Below are positions 1 to 7,244 of a DNA stretch of 43,797 nt, piece by piece. The notes beneath the pieces were generated by a model, which was not told the origin of the DNA, made no database searches, and worked only from the letters and a program-made list of their open reading frames with translations. The position numbers and the translations under genes were made by a program. Position 1 is the first letter of the stretch. Each line of letters starts with the position of its first letter. The stretch is from Alloprevotella sp. OH1205_COT-284 (GTDB lineage Bacteria; Bacteroidota; Bacteroidia; Bacteroidales; Bacteroidaceae). The stretch covers positions 1-43,797 of the forward strand of contig NZ_RQYI01000019.1 in assembly GCF_003859795.1 (NCBI RefSeq), given 5' to 3'.

Positions 1-210
1 TGCTTAGAATTTTCTACTCGTTGCTTAGAATTTTCTACTCGTTGCTTAGAATTTTCTACTCGTTGCTTAGAATTTTCTACTCGTTACTTAGAATTCTCTA
101 CTCGTTGCTTAGAATTTTCTACTCGTTACTTAGAATTTTCTACTCGTTACTTGGAATATTCTACTCGTTGCTTAGAATTTTCTACTCGTTACTTAGAAAT
201 TTCTATCTCT
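1..210. repeat. 21-bp tandem repeat array, about ten units
   Basis: Ten consecutive 21-bp units, the first starting TGCTTAGAATTTTCTACTCG. Variants replace TGC by TAC at the unit start, and the last unit (190-210) is degenerate. The array touches the window edge, so its true length is unknown. Because 21 is divisible by three, one forward frame stays open and would give an LRIFYSL heptapeptide repeat, but there is no ribosome binding site or family resemblance and I treat it as noncoding. There are no spacers, so it is not CRISPR. It is probably a variable-number repeat. Confidence 0.9.
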
Positions 211-352
211 TAGGTAGGTTTTTTCGCAAGGGAGGTGGAGTTGAACGCCGTTTCCGTGCTTGTCGGTCATCGGCATATCGTGTTTCCGGGTATTTCTTCC
301 GATCAAGGTTCGCCTCATGCTGTCGATAGGGGAACACGGTGTGCGCATGTTT

Positions 353-646
353 TCACGCCATGAGGAGAATGACAACTGAGGTGATGCTCACGGCAAGTCC
401 GAACACTCCGGTGGCAATGGCGGCTTTTTCGCGTATCCAGCCCCAGAGAAACAAAGCGACAAAGAAGCTGAGCACGGGAACAATCCAAAAAAGTTGCGTC
501 AGCAGGTAGAGCAGGATGTCTGCCAACCAATGGGGAGAAGAACCAAAGGGGCGGACTCCGCCAAAAAGGTAGAAAATCATCGTGAAGATCGGGATGATGA
601 CACTGGGGAAGAGGAGGGCTAAAAGCCATTTGGGATATTGATTCAT
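353..646 (-). CDS. small integral membrane protein, unknown function
   Basis: Ninety-seven residues starting MNQYPKWLLALLFPSV. Three hydrophobic segments are visible, at about residues 6-26, 42-65 and 72-96, so it should be a small inner-membrane protein with almost no soluble part. A longer in-frame start at 928 would add 94 residues of arginine/proline-rich sequence typical of an out-of-frame extension, so I prefer the internal Met, which directly precedes the first membrane helix. It is divergent from the two-component genes to its right. I do not recognise a family and infer no function. Confidence 0.6.
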   Translation of the reverse strand: MNQYPKWLLALLFPSVIIPIFTMIFYLFGGVRPFGSSPHWLADILLYLLTQLFWIVPVLSFFVALFLWGWIREKAAIATGVFGLAVSITSVVILLMA

Positions 647-975
647 GGGGCGTATGGAAATTAACACGTGAAATGCGAAACGATACCCGCAAAGAGTGTT
701 TGGCCGTCGGAGAGATGAGGGGCGACCGTTGCGGGAGAAGGGGGCGGCGGCGAGAGGGCGGAAAAACGACTGTCTCGGCCTATCTGCTGCAAAGGTCATG
801 ATTTTCGATGAAAGGGGAAAGGCTTTTGCCCGGAGTTTTGCCCGTGACACACAAAACAGCTCCACGGCTTCATCAAAAAGTAACGACTTGCCGGGTGTGC
901 ATCCGAGAAGAATGATGTATATTTGCACAAGCCCCGACGTTTGTCGGGCGTTTGTTGTTGATTACTTCCCTGTTT
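647..975. other. divergent intergenic region
   Basis: This 329-bp gap lies between the leftward membrane protein and the rightward response regulator. A TATATTTG at 918-925 fits the Bacteroidetes -7 box for the response regulator, but I see no TTG element at the expected 19-21 bp upstream, so the promoter is only suggestive. No convincing gene or strong hairpin is visible. Confidence 0.35.
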
Positions 976-1653
976 ATGGAACGCATACTTGTCGTAGACG
1001 ACGAAAACGACCTTCGCGAAATTTTGCAGTTCAATCTCCAAACCGCCGGTTTTGAGGTGGATGTTGCCGATTCGGCCGAAAAAGCCCTTGAAATACTCAC
1101 CCCTCGTCATTCCCTGATTTTGCTGGATGTGATGATGGGCGGCATGTCGGGGTGGCAAATGGCGCGTGTGGTGAGAGAGGAGCGAAAACTCGACACCCCC
1201 ATTGTGTTTCTCACGGCCAAAACGACCCAGCCCGATGTGTTGCACGGTTTTTCGGTCGGAGCCGACGATTACATCACCAAGCCTTTTTCCTTTCAAGAGG
1301 TGTTGGCGCGCGTCAATGCCATTTTGCGCCGCAGCAATGCTCCTCATTGTGCCGTGTCGGCCAAAACGGAGCTTGTGTTCGGGCATCTTGTGATCGACTT
1401 CGTGCGAAAGGCCGTTCGTGTGGACGGGCAAGAGGTGCGCCTCTCTCCCAAGGAGTTTGGCATTTTGTCCACCTTGGCTTCCCACCCCGGCAGGGTCTTT
1501 TCGCGAGAAGAGATTTTGGCCGAAGTGTGGAATGGCGAGGCCTTTGTGCTCGATCGCACCATTGACGTACACATCGCACGCGTGCGTCGAAAACTCGGAC
1601 ACTATGGCGCGCGCATCACCAACCGGCAGGGATATGGTTATAGTTTTGAGTAG
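976..1653 (+). CDS. OmpR-family response regulator
   Basis: A 225-residue DNA-binding response regulator. The receiver domain has the acidic pair D8-D9, the phosphoacceptor D51 in LILLDVMM, T80 and K102 in ITKPF. It is followed by an OmpR/PhoB winged helix (about 125-225) ending in the RTIDVHIARVRRKLG signature and a GYGYSF wing. I start at the Met of MERILVV rather than eight codons upstream, because receiver domains normally begin immediately before the first beta strand. The histidine kinase follows after 26 bp, so the two form a two-component operon. It resembles the RprY/PhoB-like regulators of Bacteroidales, but the signal is unknown. Confidence 0.93.
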   Translation: MERILVVDDENDLREILQFNLQTAGFEVDVADSAEKALEILTPRHSLILLDVMMGGMSGWQMARVVREERKLDTPIVFLTAKTTQPDVLHGFSVGADDYITKPFSFQEVLARVNAILRRSNAPHCAVSAKTELVFGHLVIDFVRKAVRVDGQEVRLSPKEFGILSTLASHPGRVFSREEILAEVWNGEAFVLDRTIDVHIARVRRKLGHYGARITNRQGYGYSFE

Positions 1654-1679
1654 CCAATCGGCTTTTTAAGGCGAAGCGT

Positions 1680-3089
1680 ATGAGCTACAAGGTTAAACTG
1701 CTACTTTATTTCTCCGTTCTGTTTGCCGTTTTTGCCGCCGTGTTGGTGGGGTTTCAGTGGCAACGCGAGAAACAGTTTCGTCGCGAGCGTTTGGAGAGCC
1801 GTTTGCAGGTCTATGCCGATATGTCGGCCGAACTGCATGCCACCGAATCTCCCGATTCGCTCGCCGCGGCTTTTCGCCGTTTGCGACGCATGATGCCCGA
1901 AGATTTGCGCATCACCGTCATCGACTACGAGGGTAAGGTGCAGCTGGACTATCCCACACATCGGCTTCACCCCTTGACCAATCATCGCGAGCGGCCGGAG
2001 GTCAGGGCTGCTTTCTCGAAAGGGGAAGGGAGCGACGTTCGGCTTTCGGCTACGGCCGGCATACAATATTTCTATTATGCCAAACGCTATCGCGACAGCG
2101 TGGTGCGCGTTGCCTTCCCCTACGATCGGGTGGCGCAATCGCTGCTCCAACCCGACAGTGTGTTGCTTTGGTTCGTGTTGTTGGTGTTTCCGTTTGCCAC
2201 GGTCGCCTTGGTCTACACCGCCGATCGCTTCGGGCAAAGCGTGGAAACGCTTCGGCAGTTTGTCGATAGCGCGGAGCGCGGGCTGGTCGATTATGCACAC
2301 ATCCGATTTCCCAAAACGGAGCTTGGGCTGATGGCTCGTAAGGTCGTCGAAACCTATCGGCGTGCCGAAGAGGGGCGTTTGGCCGTGGAGCGCGAACGGG
2401 AGAAGAAGCGGATTTTCAAACAACAGATGACCAACAACATCACCCACGAGTTGCGCACGCCCGTGGCGGCCATTCAGGGTTTTCTCGAAACCCTCGTGCG
2501 CATGCCCGACCTCCCCATCGAGCAACGCACGTTTTTCCTCTCCCGTGCCTTTGCCCAATGTCGGCGGCTGTCGGAACTGATTCGCGATGCGTCGCTCATC
2601 AGCAAAATGGAAGAGGCCGCCGACACCATTCCGAGCGAGTTGCTCAATCTTTTCGACATCGTCGAAGAGGTCAGGCTCGACATCGCCGCAACGGCATCTG
2701 CTCAGAGCTTCGCGCTCGATAATCGCATTTCCGAGAGAACGGAAATCTGCGGAAACCACTCGCTCATCTACGCCGTTTTTCGTAACCTCATGGAAAACAG
2801 CGTTAAATATGCCATTCCCTGCCATTGCGTCGTGGAGTGTGTCGGTGAAGACGACACACATATCTTCTTGCGCTATTACGACAAGGGTAGCGGTGTATCG
2901 GAGGAACACCTGCCCCGAATTTTCGAGCGTTTCTATCGTGCGGACGAAGGGCGAACGCGCCACGAGGGTGGCACGGGACTGGGTTTGTCGATTGTGAGAA
3001 ATGCCATCGCCATTCATGGCGGCACGATACGCGCCGAACGCCACGAAGAAGGCGGTTTGCAACTGTCGTTTTCTTTGGCCAAAGGCTGA
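1680..3089 (+). CDS. sensor histidine kinase (PhoR/RprX-like)
   Basis: A 469-residue membrane kinase paired with the upstream regulator. It has a membrane helix at about 7-26, an extracytoplasmic sensor of some 130 residues and a second helix at about 160-182. A linker follows, then the dimerisation/phosphoacceptor helix with H256 in NITHELRTP. The ATPase domain has an N box (N369, N373), a G1 box DKGSGV (D401, G403, G405), an F box (IFERFYR) and a G2 box GTGLGLSIV (431-439). All catalytic motifs are intact. The ligand sensed by the periplasmic domain cannot be told from sequence. Confidence 0.93.
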   Translation: MSYKVKLLLYFSVLFAVFAAVLVGFQWQREKQFRRERLESRLQVYADMSAELHATESPDSLAAAFRRLRRMMPEDLRITVIDYEGKVQLDYPTHRLHPLTNHRERPEVRAAFSKGEGSDVRLSATAGIQYFYYAKRYRDSVVRVAFPYDRVAQSLLQPDSVLLWFVLLVFPFATVALVYTADRFGQSVETLRQFVDSAERGLVDYAHIRFPKTELGLMARKVVETYRRAEEGRLAVEREREKKRIFKQQMTNNITHELRTPVAAIQGFLETLVRMPDLPIEQRTFFLSRAFAQCRRLSELIRDASLISKMEEAADTIPSELLNLFDIVEEVRLDIAATASAQSFALDNRISERTEICGNHSLIYAVFRNLMENSVKYAIPCHCVVECVGEDDTHIFLRYYDKGSGVSEEHLPRIFERFYRADEGRTRHEGGTGLGLSIVRNAIAIHGGTIRAERHEEGGLQLSFSLAKG

Positions 3090-3110
3090 GGCGATGAGTT
3101 TGCACCGATG

Positions 3111-3152
3111 AAAAAAACATCCGCTCCGAAGTTCATTAACCTCGGAGCGGAT
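3111..3152 (-). terminator. Rho-independent terminator of the DUF2461 gene
   Basis: Arms ATCCGCTCCGA (3119-3129) and TCGGAGCGGAT (3142-3152) form an 11-bp stem with a 12-nt loop. Read leftward, the stem is followed by seven T (3111-3117). It lies a few bases past the stop of the leftward DUF2461 gene, and by position it also blocks readthrough from the kinase gene. Confidence 0.85.
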
Positions 3153-3157
3153 GGCGT

Positions 3158-3865
3158 TTATGTTCCTCCTTCGCGCACATAATCCACGGCGCGATTGACA
3201 TAGTCGAGTAGCGGCTTGGCCGTTTGCAGCAATCGGGCGATGCGTTCGGGAGCATCGGCCGCCGTGATTTCCGTTTCGTCAAGACTGCATGCCAAACAAT
3301 ACATCTTCAATCGCAGGTATTCCGACCAAGGTGCCTCTTTGTCGAAACCTTTCGGGTTGCGTTTGAGCGCCCCGTCGGTGACGAGCCCGAAACGTGGGTC
3401 GGCCTCTTGTTTCACGATGCGGTCGAAGTCGCCCCCTCCGCCGGCGATGTCCTCGCGCACGATTTGCAACACCTTGGGCGGAAGGCAATAGTCGCCCACT
3501 GCCAAGATGTTTTGAGTGTTCCAGCGGATGTCGCCGAAATGAGCCGCCTCGGCCTCCACACCGACCTGCACATAGTAGCCGGAGTAGCCCGATTTCTTGC
3601 CGCCTCGGCAGATGTAGGCACCCATGTGGGTTTTGTAGGGAGTTTTGTCGGTCGAAAAGCGCGTGTCGCGGTAGATGCGATAGGTGATGTCTTTGGCCGT
3701 AAGCCCGGCCACGGAGGGGTCAAAACGCGCAATGTGTTGCACGAGGGTTTCGGCAAATGAGTTGAAGCGAGCCTGTGCGGCTTGATAGTCGGCTTTGTGG
3801 TTGGCAAACCATGGTCGGTCGTTGTTGGCGTGGAGCCGACGGAGAAAATGTATGACTTGTTGCAT
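3158..3865 (-). CDS. DUF2461 family protein
   Basis: A 235-residue protein with the typical features of the DUF2461 (TIGR02453) family: an N-terminal FLRRLHANNDRPWFANHKADY segment, a central ITYRIYRDTRFSTDKTPYKTHMG motif, GYYVQVG, and a C-terminal helical part with a conserved W-S-E-Y. Length matches the family, and the biochemical role is not established. It lies 86 bp downstream of the tyrosine phosphatase gene on the same strand, so co-transcription is likely. A strong terminator follows its stop. Confidence 0.88.
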   Translation of the reverse strand: MQQVIHFLRRLHANNDRPWFANHKADYQAAQARFNSFAETLVQHIARFDPSVAGLTAKDITYRIYRDTRFSTDKTPYKTHMGAYICRGGKKSGYSGYYVQVGVEAEAAHFGDIRWNTQNILAVGDYCLPPKVLQIVREDIAGGGGDFDRIVKQEADPRFGLVTDGALKRNPKGFDKEAPWSEYLRLKMYCLACSLDETEITAADAPERIARLLQTAKPLLDYVNRAVDYVREGGT

Positions 3866-3951
3866 AGAGAAGTTTCAAATGGAGGAAAACGTTTGGCAAA
3901 TGCTCGCCGGAATGCTCGGAAAACGGCCGGCGAAAAAAGAAAAGGAGGGCG

Positions 3952-4425
3952 TCAGCCCTTGTCGGTCAAGGCGTCGAGCAACCTTTGACAAGCATCTTCA
4001 CACAAGTCGATGACCAAACGGAAGTCTTCGGCCTGACCGTAGTAGGGGTCGGGAATGTGGCGATGGGAGGGAAAGCGCGTGAGATAGTCGGCCAGCAAAA
4101 CCACCTTCTTCATCAGTTCGGGGCGTGGAGCTTTTTGGCGCAGACGTCGCAGGTTGTCCTCGTCCATGGCAACGATGACATCGAACAGCTCGAAGTCTTT
4201 CGCGGTCATCGGGCGGGAGCGATGCGTGAGATGCAGTCCGCGCTCGGCGGCATGTGTCCGCATTCGTGCGTCGGCAAGTTCGCCTTCGTGGTAGCCGATC
4301 ATGCCGGCCGAGTCGATGAGTGAGAAGCGGTGATCGGCACGGGCTTCTTTCACCTTTTGGCGAAACATTTCTTCGGCCAGTGGAGAGCGACAGATATTGC
4401 CGAGGCAGATAAAGAGTATTTTCAT
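3952..4425 (-). CDS. low-molecular-weight protein tyrosine phosphatase
   Basis: A 157-residue cytosolic phosphatase. The P-loop CLGNICRS at the extreme N-terminus supplies the nucleophile C7 and the phosphate-binding R13 (C-x5-R). The general acid is D126 in the DPYYG motif. Order and spacing match the LMW-PTP (Wzb/YfkJ) family. Bacterial members dephosphorylate tyrosine or arginine residues, often on kinases of surface polysaccharide synthesis, but no such kinase gene is adjacent here. It is probably first gene of an operon with the DUF2461 gene. A TACCTTTG on this strand at 4572-4579 may be its -7 box, without a recognisable -33 partner. Confidence 0.93.
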   Translation of the reverse strand: MKILFICLGNICRSPLAEEMFRQKVKEARADHRFSLIDSAGMIGYHEGELADARMRTHAAERGLHLTHRSRPMTAKDFELFDVIVAMDEDNLRRLRQKAPRPELMKKVVLLADYLTRFPSHRHIPDPYYGQAEDFRLVIDLCEDACQRLLDALTDKG

Positions 4426-4614
4426 GAAGAGGAAGTTGTAAAAATGAATGATGTCGGAAAAGGCGCGTCAATGCCGCCTTGGCGAAAGAGAACGGCGGAA
4501 TGCGGACGACCGAAGCCGGGCGGGAGCGACTGCCGATGAGCAACGTTCGTCTTTTGCCGCCGATCGTAAGACAAAGGTACGAGCTTTTTCAGATTAAAAT
4601 CGTATCTTCGCCCC

Positions 4615-5229
4615 ATGAATATCTTTCGTTTGCGCTTTTTCTTGCTTTTTTTGTGGTCTTCGCTCTGTTTCGGGCATCCTTTGCCCTTTTCGTCTTCTTC
4701 TCCTTTTTCTCATCGAGGCGATGATGTGCTGCAATTCGTGCCGCTCTTGGGCGGGGTGGGCTTGTCGGCGGCCGGAGTGGAAGGGCGTCATTCGTTGCGC
4801 GATCGGGCACTGATCGGTGCCACGGCTTTTGTGGCTGCCGAGAGCACCACGCGTCTGTTGAAATCGTTGCGTCTTTCGCGTCGTCCCGATGACACCGACC
4901 GCTTTTCGTTTCCTTCCGGCCACGCCACACGTGCTTTTCTCGGAGCCGAATGGGTGCGGCGCGAATACGGTTGGCAATACGGAGTTCCGGCCTATGCCGT
5001 GGCCTGCGGCGTGGCAGCGTTGCGTGTTCACCACCGCCGCCACCGTTGGAGCGATGTGTTGGCCGGTGCAGGCATCGGGGTGCTGAGCGTAGAGTTGGCG
5101 CATCGTTTGCTGCCGTGGCAGCGGCGTTTGCTCAACCGCGCCCGACAGCAACAGGTGCAGATGGCTTTTGTGCCCGCTTACGATGTTTCTTCGCATTCCG
5201 CCGGATTGAGTTGTGTGATGTGTTTTTAA
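4615..5229 (+). CDS. PAP2-family phosphatase, exported
   Basis: A 204-residue protein with an N-terminal signal sequence (about 1-20) and the three PAP2 phosphatase motifs: KSLRLSRRP, the central PSGH (FSFPSGHAT), and RVHHRRHRWSDVLAG with the catalytic His and Asp. Members hydrolyse phosphate from lipid phosphates such as phosphatidate or undecaprenyl pyrophosphate. The hydrophobic content here is modest, which suggests a periplasmic or membrane-peripheral form. A TATCTTCG at 4603-4610 ends only four bases before the start codon, so the mRNA may be nearly leaderless, but no -33 box is visible. It is divergent from the tyrosine phosphatase. Confidence 0.88.
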   Translation: MNIFRLRFFLLFLWSSLCFGHPLPFSSSSPFSHRGDDVLQFVPLLGGVGLSAAGVEGRHSLRDRALIGATAFVAAESTTRLLKSLRLSRRPDDTDRFSFPSGHATRAFLGAEWVRREYGWQYGVPAYAVACGVAALRVHHRRHRWSDVLAGAGIGVLSVELAHRLLPWQRRLLNRARQQQVQMAFVPAYDVSSHSAGLSCVMCF

Positions 5230-5373
5230 TCCTTTTGCAAGAACAACCGATTCTGAAAGAACTGATATGTAGAAAGAAAGCTGTCAATAATGGTGCGCAA
5301 AAACTAAAAACGACAAAGAAGCGGCTTCGCTCTTTGTTGATTTCTAAAAAAATACTTTTTATCGAGGCGGATA

Positions 5374-5405
5374 TTTGCGCAAATCGGAAAAAATAGATAC
5401 TTTTG
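5374..5405 (+). promoter_or_regulatory. Bacteroidetes-type promoter for the Cys-rich protein
   Basis: TTTG at 5374-5377, a 20-bp spacer, and TACTTTTG at 5398-5405 match the sigma-ABfr consensus TTTG-N19..21-TAnnTTTG. Transcription would begin near 5411, giving a leader of about 50 nt. Confidence 0.75.
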
Positions 5406-5460
5406 TCGACAAGAAGACAAATAGAAAAGTCTTAGTATCCATTTAGTATTTCACGAAGTT

Positions 5461-5814
5461 ATGAAAATTTTCCAACTCAATTCTATCTTCAAAGGCTTGG
5501 CACTCGTAGCCATGCTTTCTTTCGCCGGAAATGTTGCTGCCCAAGACGTGGTGGAAACGCAAAAGAGCGAACAAAAAACCTGCTGCAAGGCCGGTAAAAC
5601 TGCTTGCGACAAAGCCAAAGAGGCTTGCAAGAAAGACAAAAAAGCCTGCAAGAAAATGGAAGACGTTTGCAAGAAAGAGCAGAAAAACTGCATGAAGACT
5701 TGCGACCAAAAGAAAAAGGAATGCAAGAAGGCTTGCGACAAGAAAGACAAGGAATGCAAAAAGGCTTGCGAACAAAAAGCAAAGGTAGAAAAGAAAGCCT
5801 GCTGCAAACACTAA
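5461..5814 (+). CDS. secreted Cys/Lys-rich repeat protein
   Basis: A 117-residue protein with a signal peptide cleaved near AAQ-DVV (about residue 28) and a mature part of roughly 90 residues made almost only of Lys, Cys, Ala, Glu and Asp. Fourteen cysteines lie at 41, 42, 49, 56, 63, 70, 77, 81, 88, 92, 99, 103, 114 and 115. The spacing is almost strictly 7, then alternates 4 and 7. On an alpha helix this puts them on one face, as in a coiled coil with Cys at core positions. The repeat unit is roughly C-K-K-x-x-K-x. Plausible roles are metal binding or a disulfide-linked fibre or oligomer outside the cytoplasm, both inferred from composition. It has its own promoter and terminator, so it is probably monocistronic and well expressed. 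I know no named family. Confidence 0.85.
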   Translation: MKIFQLNSIFKGLALVAMLSFAGNVAAQDVVETQKSEQKTCCKAGKTACDKAKEACKKDKKACKKMEDVCKKEQKNCMKTCDQKKKECKKACDKKDKECKKACEQKAKVEKKACCKH

Positions 5815-5847
5815 ACTACCCGGTTTCTTAAACCGCACAACCCCCTC

Positions 5848-5897
5848 ATCGAGGCTGCGCGCACAACCATGGCACGTTGCCTCGATTTCTTTTTTAC
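5848..5897 (+). terminator. Rho-independent terminator
   Basis: Arms ATCGAGGC (5848-5855) and GCCTCGAT (5879-5886) are followed by a T-rich tract through 5897, 34 bp after the stop of the Cys-rich gene. A smaller hairpin, CGGTTT/AAACCG at 5821-5834, precedes it. Confidence 0.75.
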
Positions 5898-5956
5898 CTC
5901 CTCCGGGGTTGCACTTTCATTTCCTTTCGATTTCGTTTTCATCTCATTTGACTGCT

Positions 5957-6331
5957 ATGAACATAGAAAGCATAAGAGAATACTGCCTTTCCAAAAAAGA
6001 AGCGAATGAGGGCTTCCCTTTCGACGAGGACACACTCGTTTTCAAAGTCTTCGACAAGATGTTTGCCATTCTTGATTTGAAGGAAGGCAAACGTGTGCTG
6101 GTGAAGTGCGATGCCGATCGTGCCGTCGAACTGCGCGAACAATATGCCGCCGTCGAACCGGCGTATCATTGTAACAAGCGTTATTGGAACCAGTTGTGGT
6201 TTGAGCAACTCGACGAGAAGTTGGTGAAGGAACTCATAGACCATTCGTATGACGAGGTGCTCAAAAAAATGACCCGAAAACAACGTCGGGCGTTGGAGGA
6301 AATGCCTGATGAAAACGAAGCAAAATCTTGA
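5957..6331 (+). CDS. MmcQ/YjbR family protein
   Basis: A 124-residue protein of the MmcQ/YjbR family, a CyaY-like fold proposed to bind DNA. Visible features are the N-terminal helix NIESIREYCLSKK, the GFPFDEDTLVFKV segment, the strand AILDLKE, the V-K-C-D motif, YHCNKRYWNQLWF, and the closing helix ELIDHSYDEVLKKM. Length is normal for the family. An in-frame Met 16 codons upstream would add an atypical hydrophobic/His extension, so I use the Met of MNIESIR. No operon partner is evident, and Dps downstream has its own promoter. Confidence 0.88.
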   Translation: MNIESIREYCLSKKEANEGFPFDEDTLVFKVFDKMFAILDLKEGKRVLVKCDADRAVELREQYAAVEPAYHCNKRYWNQLWFEQLDEKLVKELIDHSYDEVLKKMTRKQRRALEEMPDENEAKS

Positions 6332-6381
6332 TGTCCGCCCCAAATATAGGTTTTATCTATTCTTGTATTGTCTTTTGTCTG

Positions 6382-6412
6382 TTGGAGAGTAGAAAAAAAC
6401 TCCCTACCTTTG
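6382..6412 (+). promoter_or_regulatory. Bacteroidetes-type promoter of dps
   Basis: TTG at 6382-6384, a 20-bp spacer and TACCTTTG at 6405-6412. The predicted start near 6418 gives a leader of about 40 nt before the Dps start codon at 6459. I see no obvious OxyR-like palindrome. Confidence 0.8.
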
Positions 6413-6458
6413 CAGCGTAAAACAATAAAACATATTCACTCATTAATGAAATCTCATC

Positions 6459-6944
6459 ATGAAGAACTTAGACTACCTCAATCTCGATCCCAAACAAACC
6501 GCTCCCATCGTAGAAGGCCTTTCCAAACTTTTGGCTGATTTCCAAATCTACTACACCAACCTCCGCGGTTTCCATTGGAACATCAAAGGACGCGGTTTCT
6601 TCACTCTCCACGAAAAGTTTGAACACCTCTACGACGAAGTGGCCGAAAAGGTCGATGAAATCGCCGAGCGCATTCTTCAACTCGATGGCACGCCCGAAAA
6701 CAAGTTCAGCGAATACATCAAGCAATCTTCTATTCGTGAAGTCGGCGTTGTGTCGTGTGGCAATGATGCCATTGTAAACATTCTCGAAACCCTCAAGCTC
6801 CTCATTGCTCGCGAACGAGAAATCCTCGCAGCTGCCGCCGAAGCCGGCGACGATGTGACAGCGGCTCTCATGGGCGATTATCTCCGCTCTCAGGAAAAGC
6901 AGATTTGGATGTTCGTGGCTTTTCAAACTTCCAATTGCAAATAA
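6459..6944 (+). CDS. dps: Dps-family ferritin-like DNA protection protein
   Basis: A 161-residue protein that should form a dodecameric iron-storing shell, protecting DNA by oxidising Fe(II) with hydrogen peroxide. The family signature FHWNIKGRGFFTLHEKFEHLYDE is present. Predicted ferroxidase ligands are H39 and H51 with E55 from one subunit, and D66 and E70 from its neighbour, using the usual Dps spacing. The C-terminus is short and not strongly basic, so DNA binding may be weak. It is monocistronic, with a dedicated promoter and terminator. In Bacteroidales, dps is typically induced by oxygen or peroxide. Confidence 0.95.
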   Translation: MKNLDYLNLDPKQTAPIVEGLSKLLADFQIYYTNLRGFHWNIKGRGFFTLHEKFEHLYDEVAEKVDEIAERILQLDGTPENKFSEYIKQSSIREVGVVSCGNDAIVNILETLKLLIAREREILAAAAEAGDDVTAALMGDYLRSQEKQIWMFVAFQTSNCK

Positions 6945-6979
6945 ATTTCGGATCAAATCACTTATGTGATTTTCAGATC

Positions 6980-7010
6980 GAGGGTGTATCGAAAGATATA
7001 CCCTCTTTTT
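6980..7010 (+). terminator. terminator of dps
   Basis: A stem GAGGGTGTATC (6980-6990) with GATATACCCTC (6995-7005), one wobble pair, and a GAAA tetraloop is followed by TTTTT. It sits 36 bp past the Dps stop codon. Confidence 0.85.
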
Positions 7011-7114
7011 GTCACAACCCTTTTGTTGCTTAGCGATTTCGCCACATATCTTACCGGTAGAAACAGATTACAGTTTTCTGATTTTTGGGCGATAGAGGCG
7101 AATTTTCTTTGAAT

Positions 7115-7152
7115 AAAAACGTGTGTAAAACAAAAGTCTTACACACGTTTTT
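7115..7152. terminator. bidirectional terminator between convergent genes
   Basis: Arms AAAAACGTGTGTAA (7115-7128) and TTACACACGTTTTT (7139-7152) form a perfect 14-bp stem with a 10-nt loop, giving a T tract in either direction. It separates dps from the leftward secreted protein gene. Confidence 0.8.
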
Positions 7153-7244
7153 TATGTAGATGGAATAGCATTCGATGGGATTATGTTCTTATGAAAGAAG
7201 CAGATACACACAGCTTGTGTGCGAATCTCATTGTTGTTGGAAGT

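Noticed and set aside
1-210. Possible CRISPR array
   Set aside because: Units are directly adjacent with no spacers, and there are no cas genes in the window.
21-329. Open frame with LRIFYSL repeats in the left-edge array
   Set aside because: Generated by a 21-bp tandem repeat in which the frame is maintained automatically; no ribosome binding site, signal or family similarity.
1701-3062. 453-codon open frame antisense to the histidine kinase
   Set aside because: Kinase motifs on the forward strand are complete; the antisense frame shows no recognisable domain and is a by-product of codon usage.
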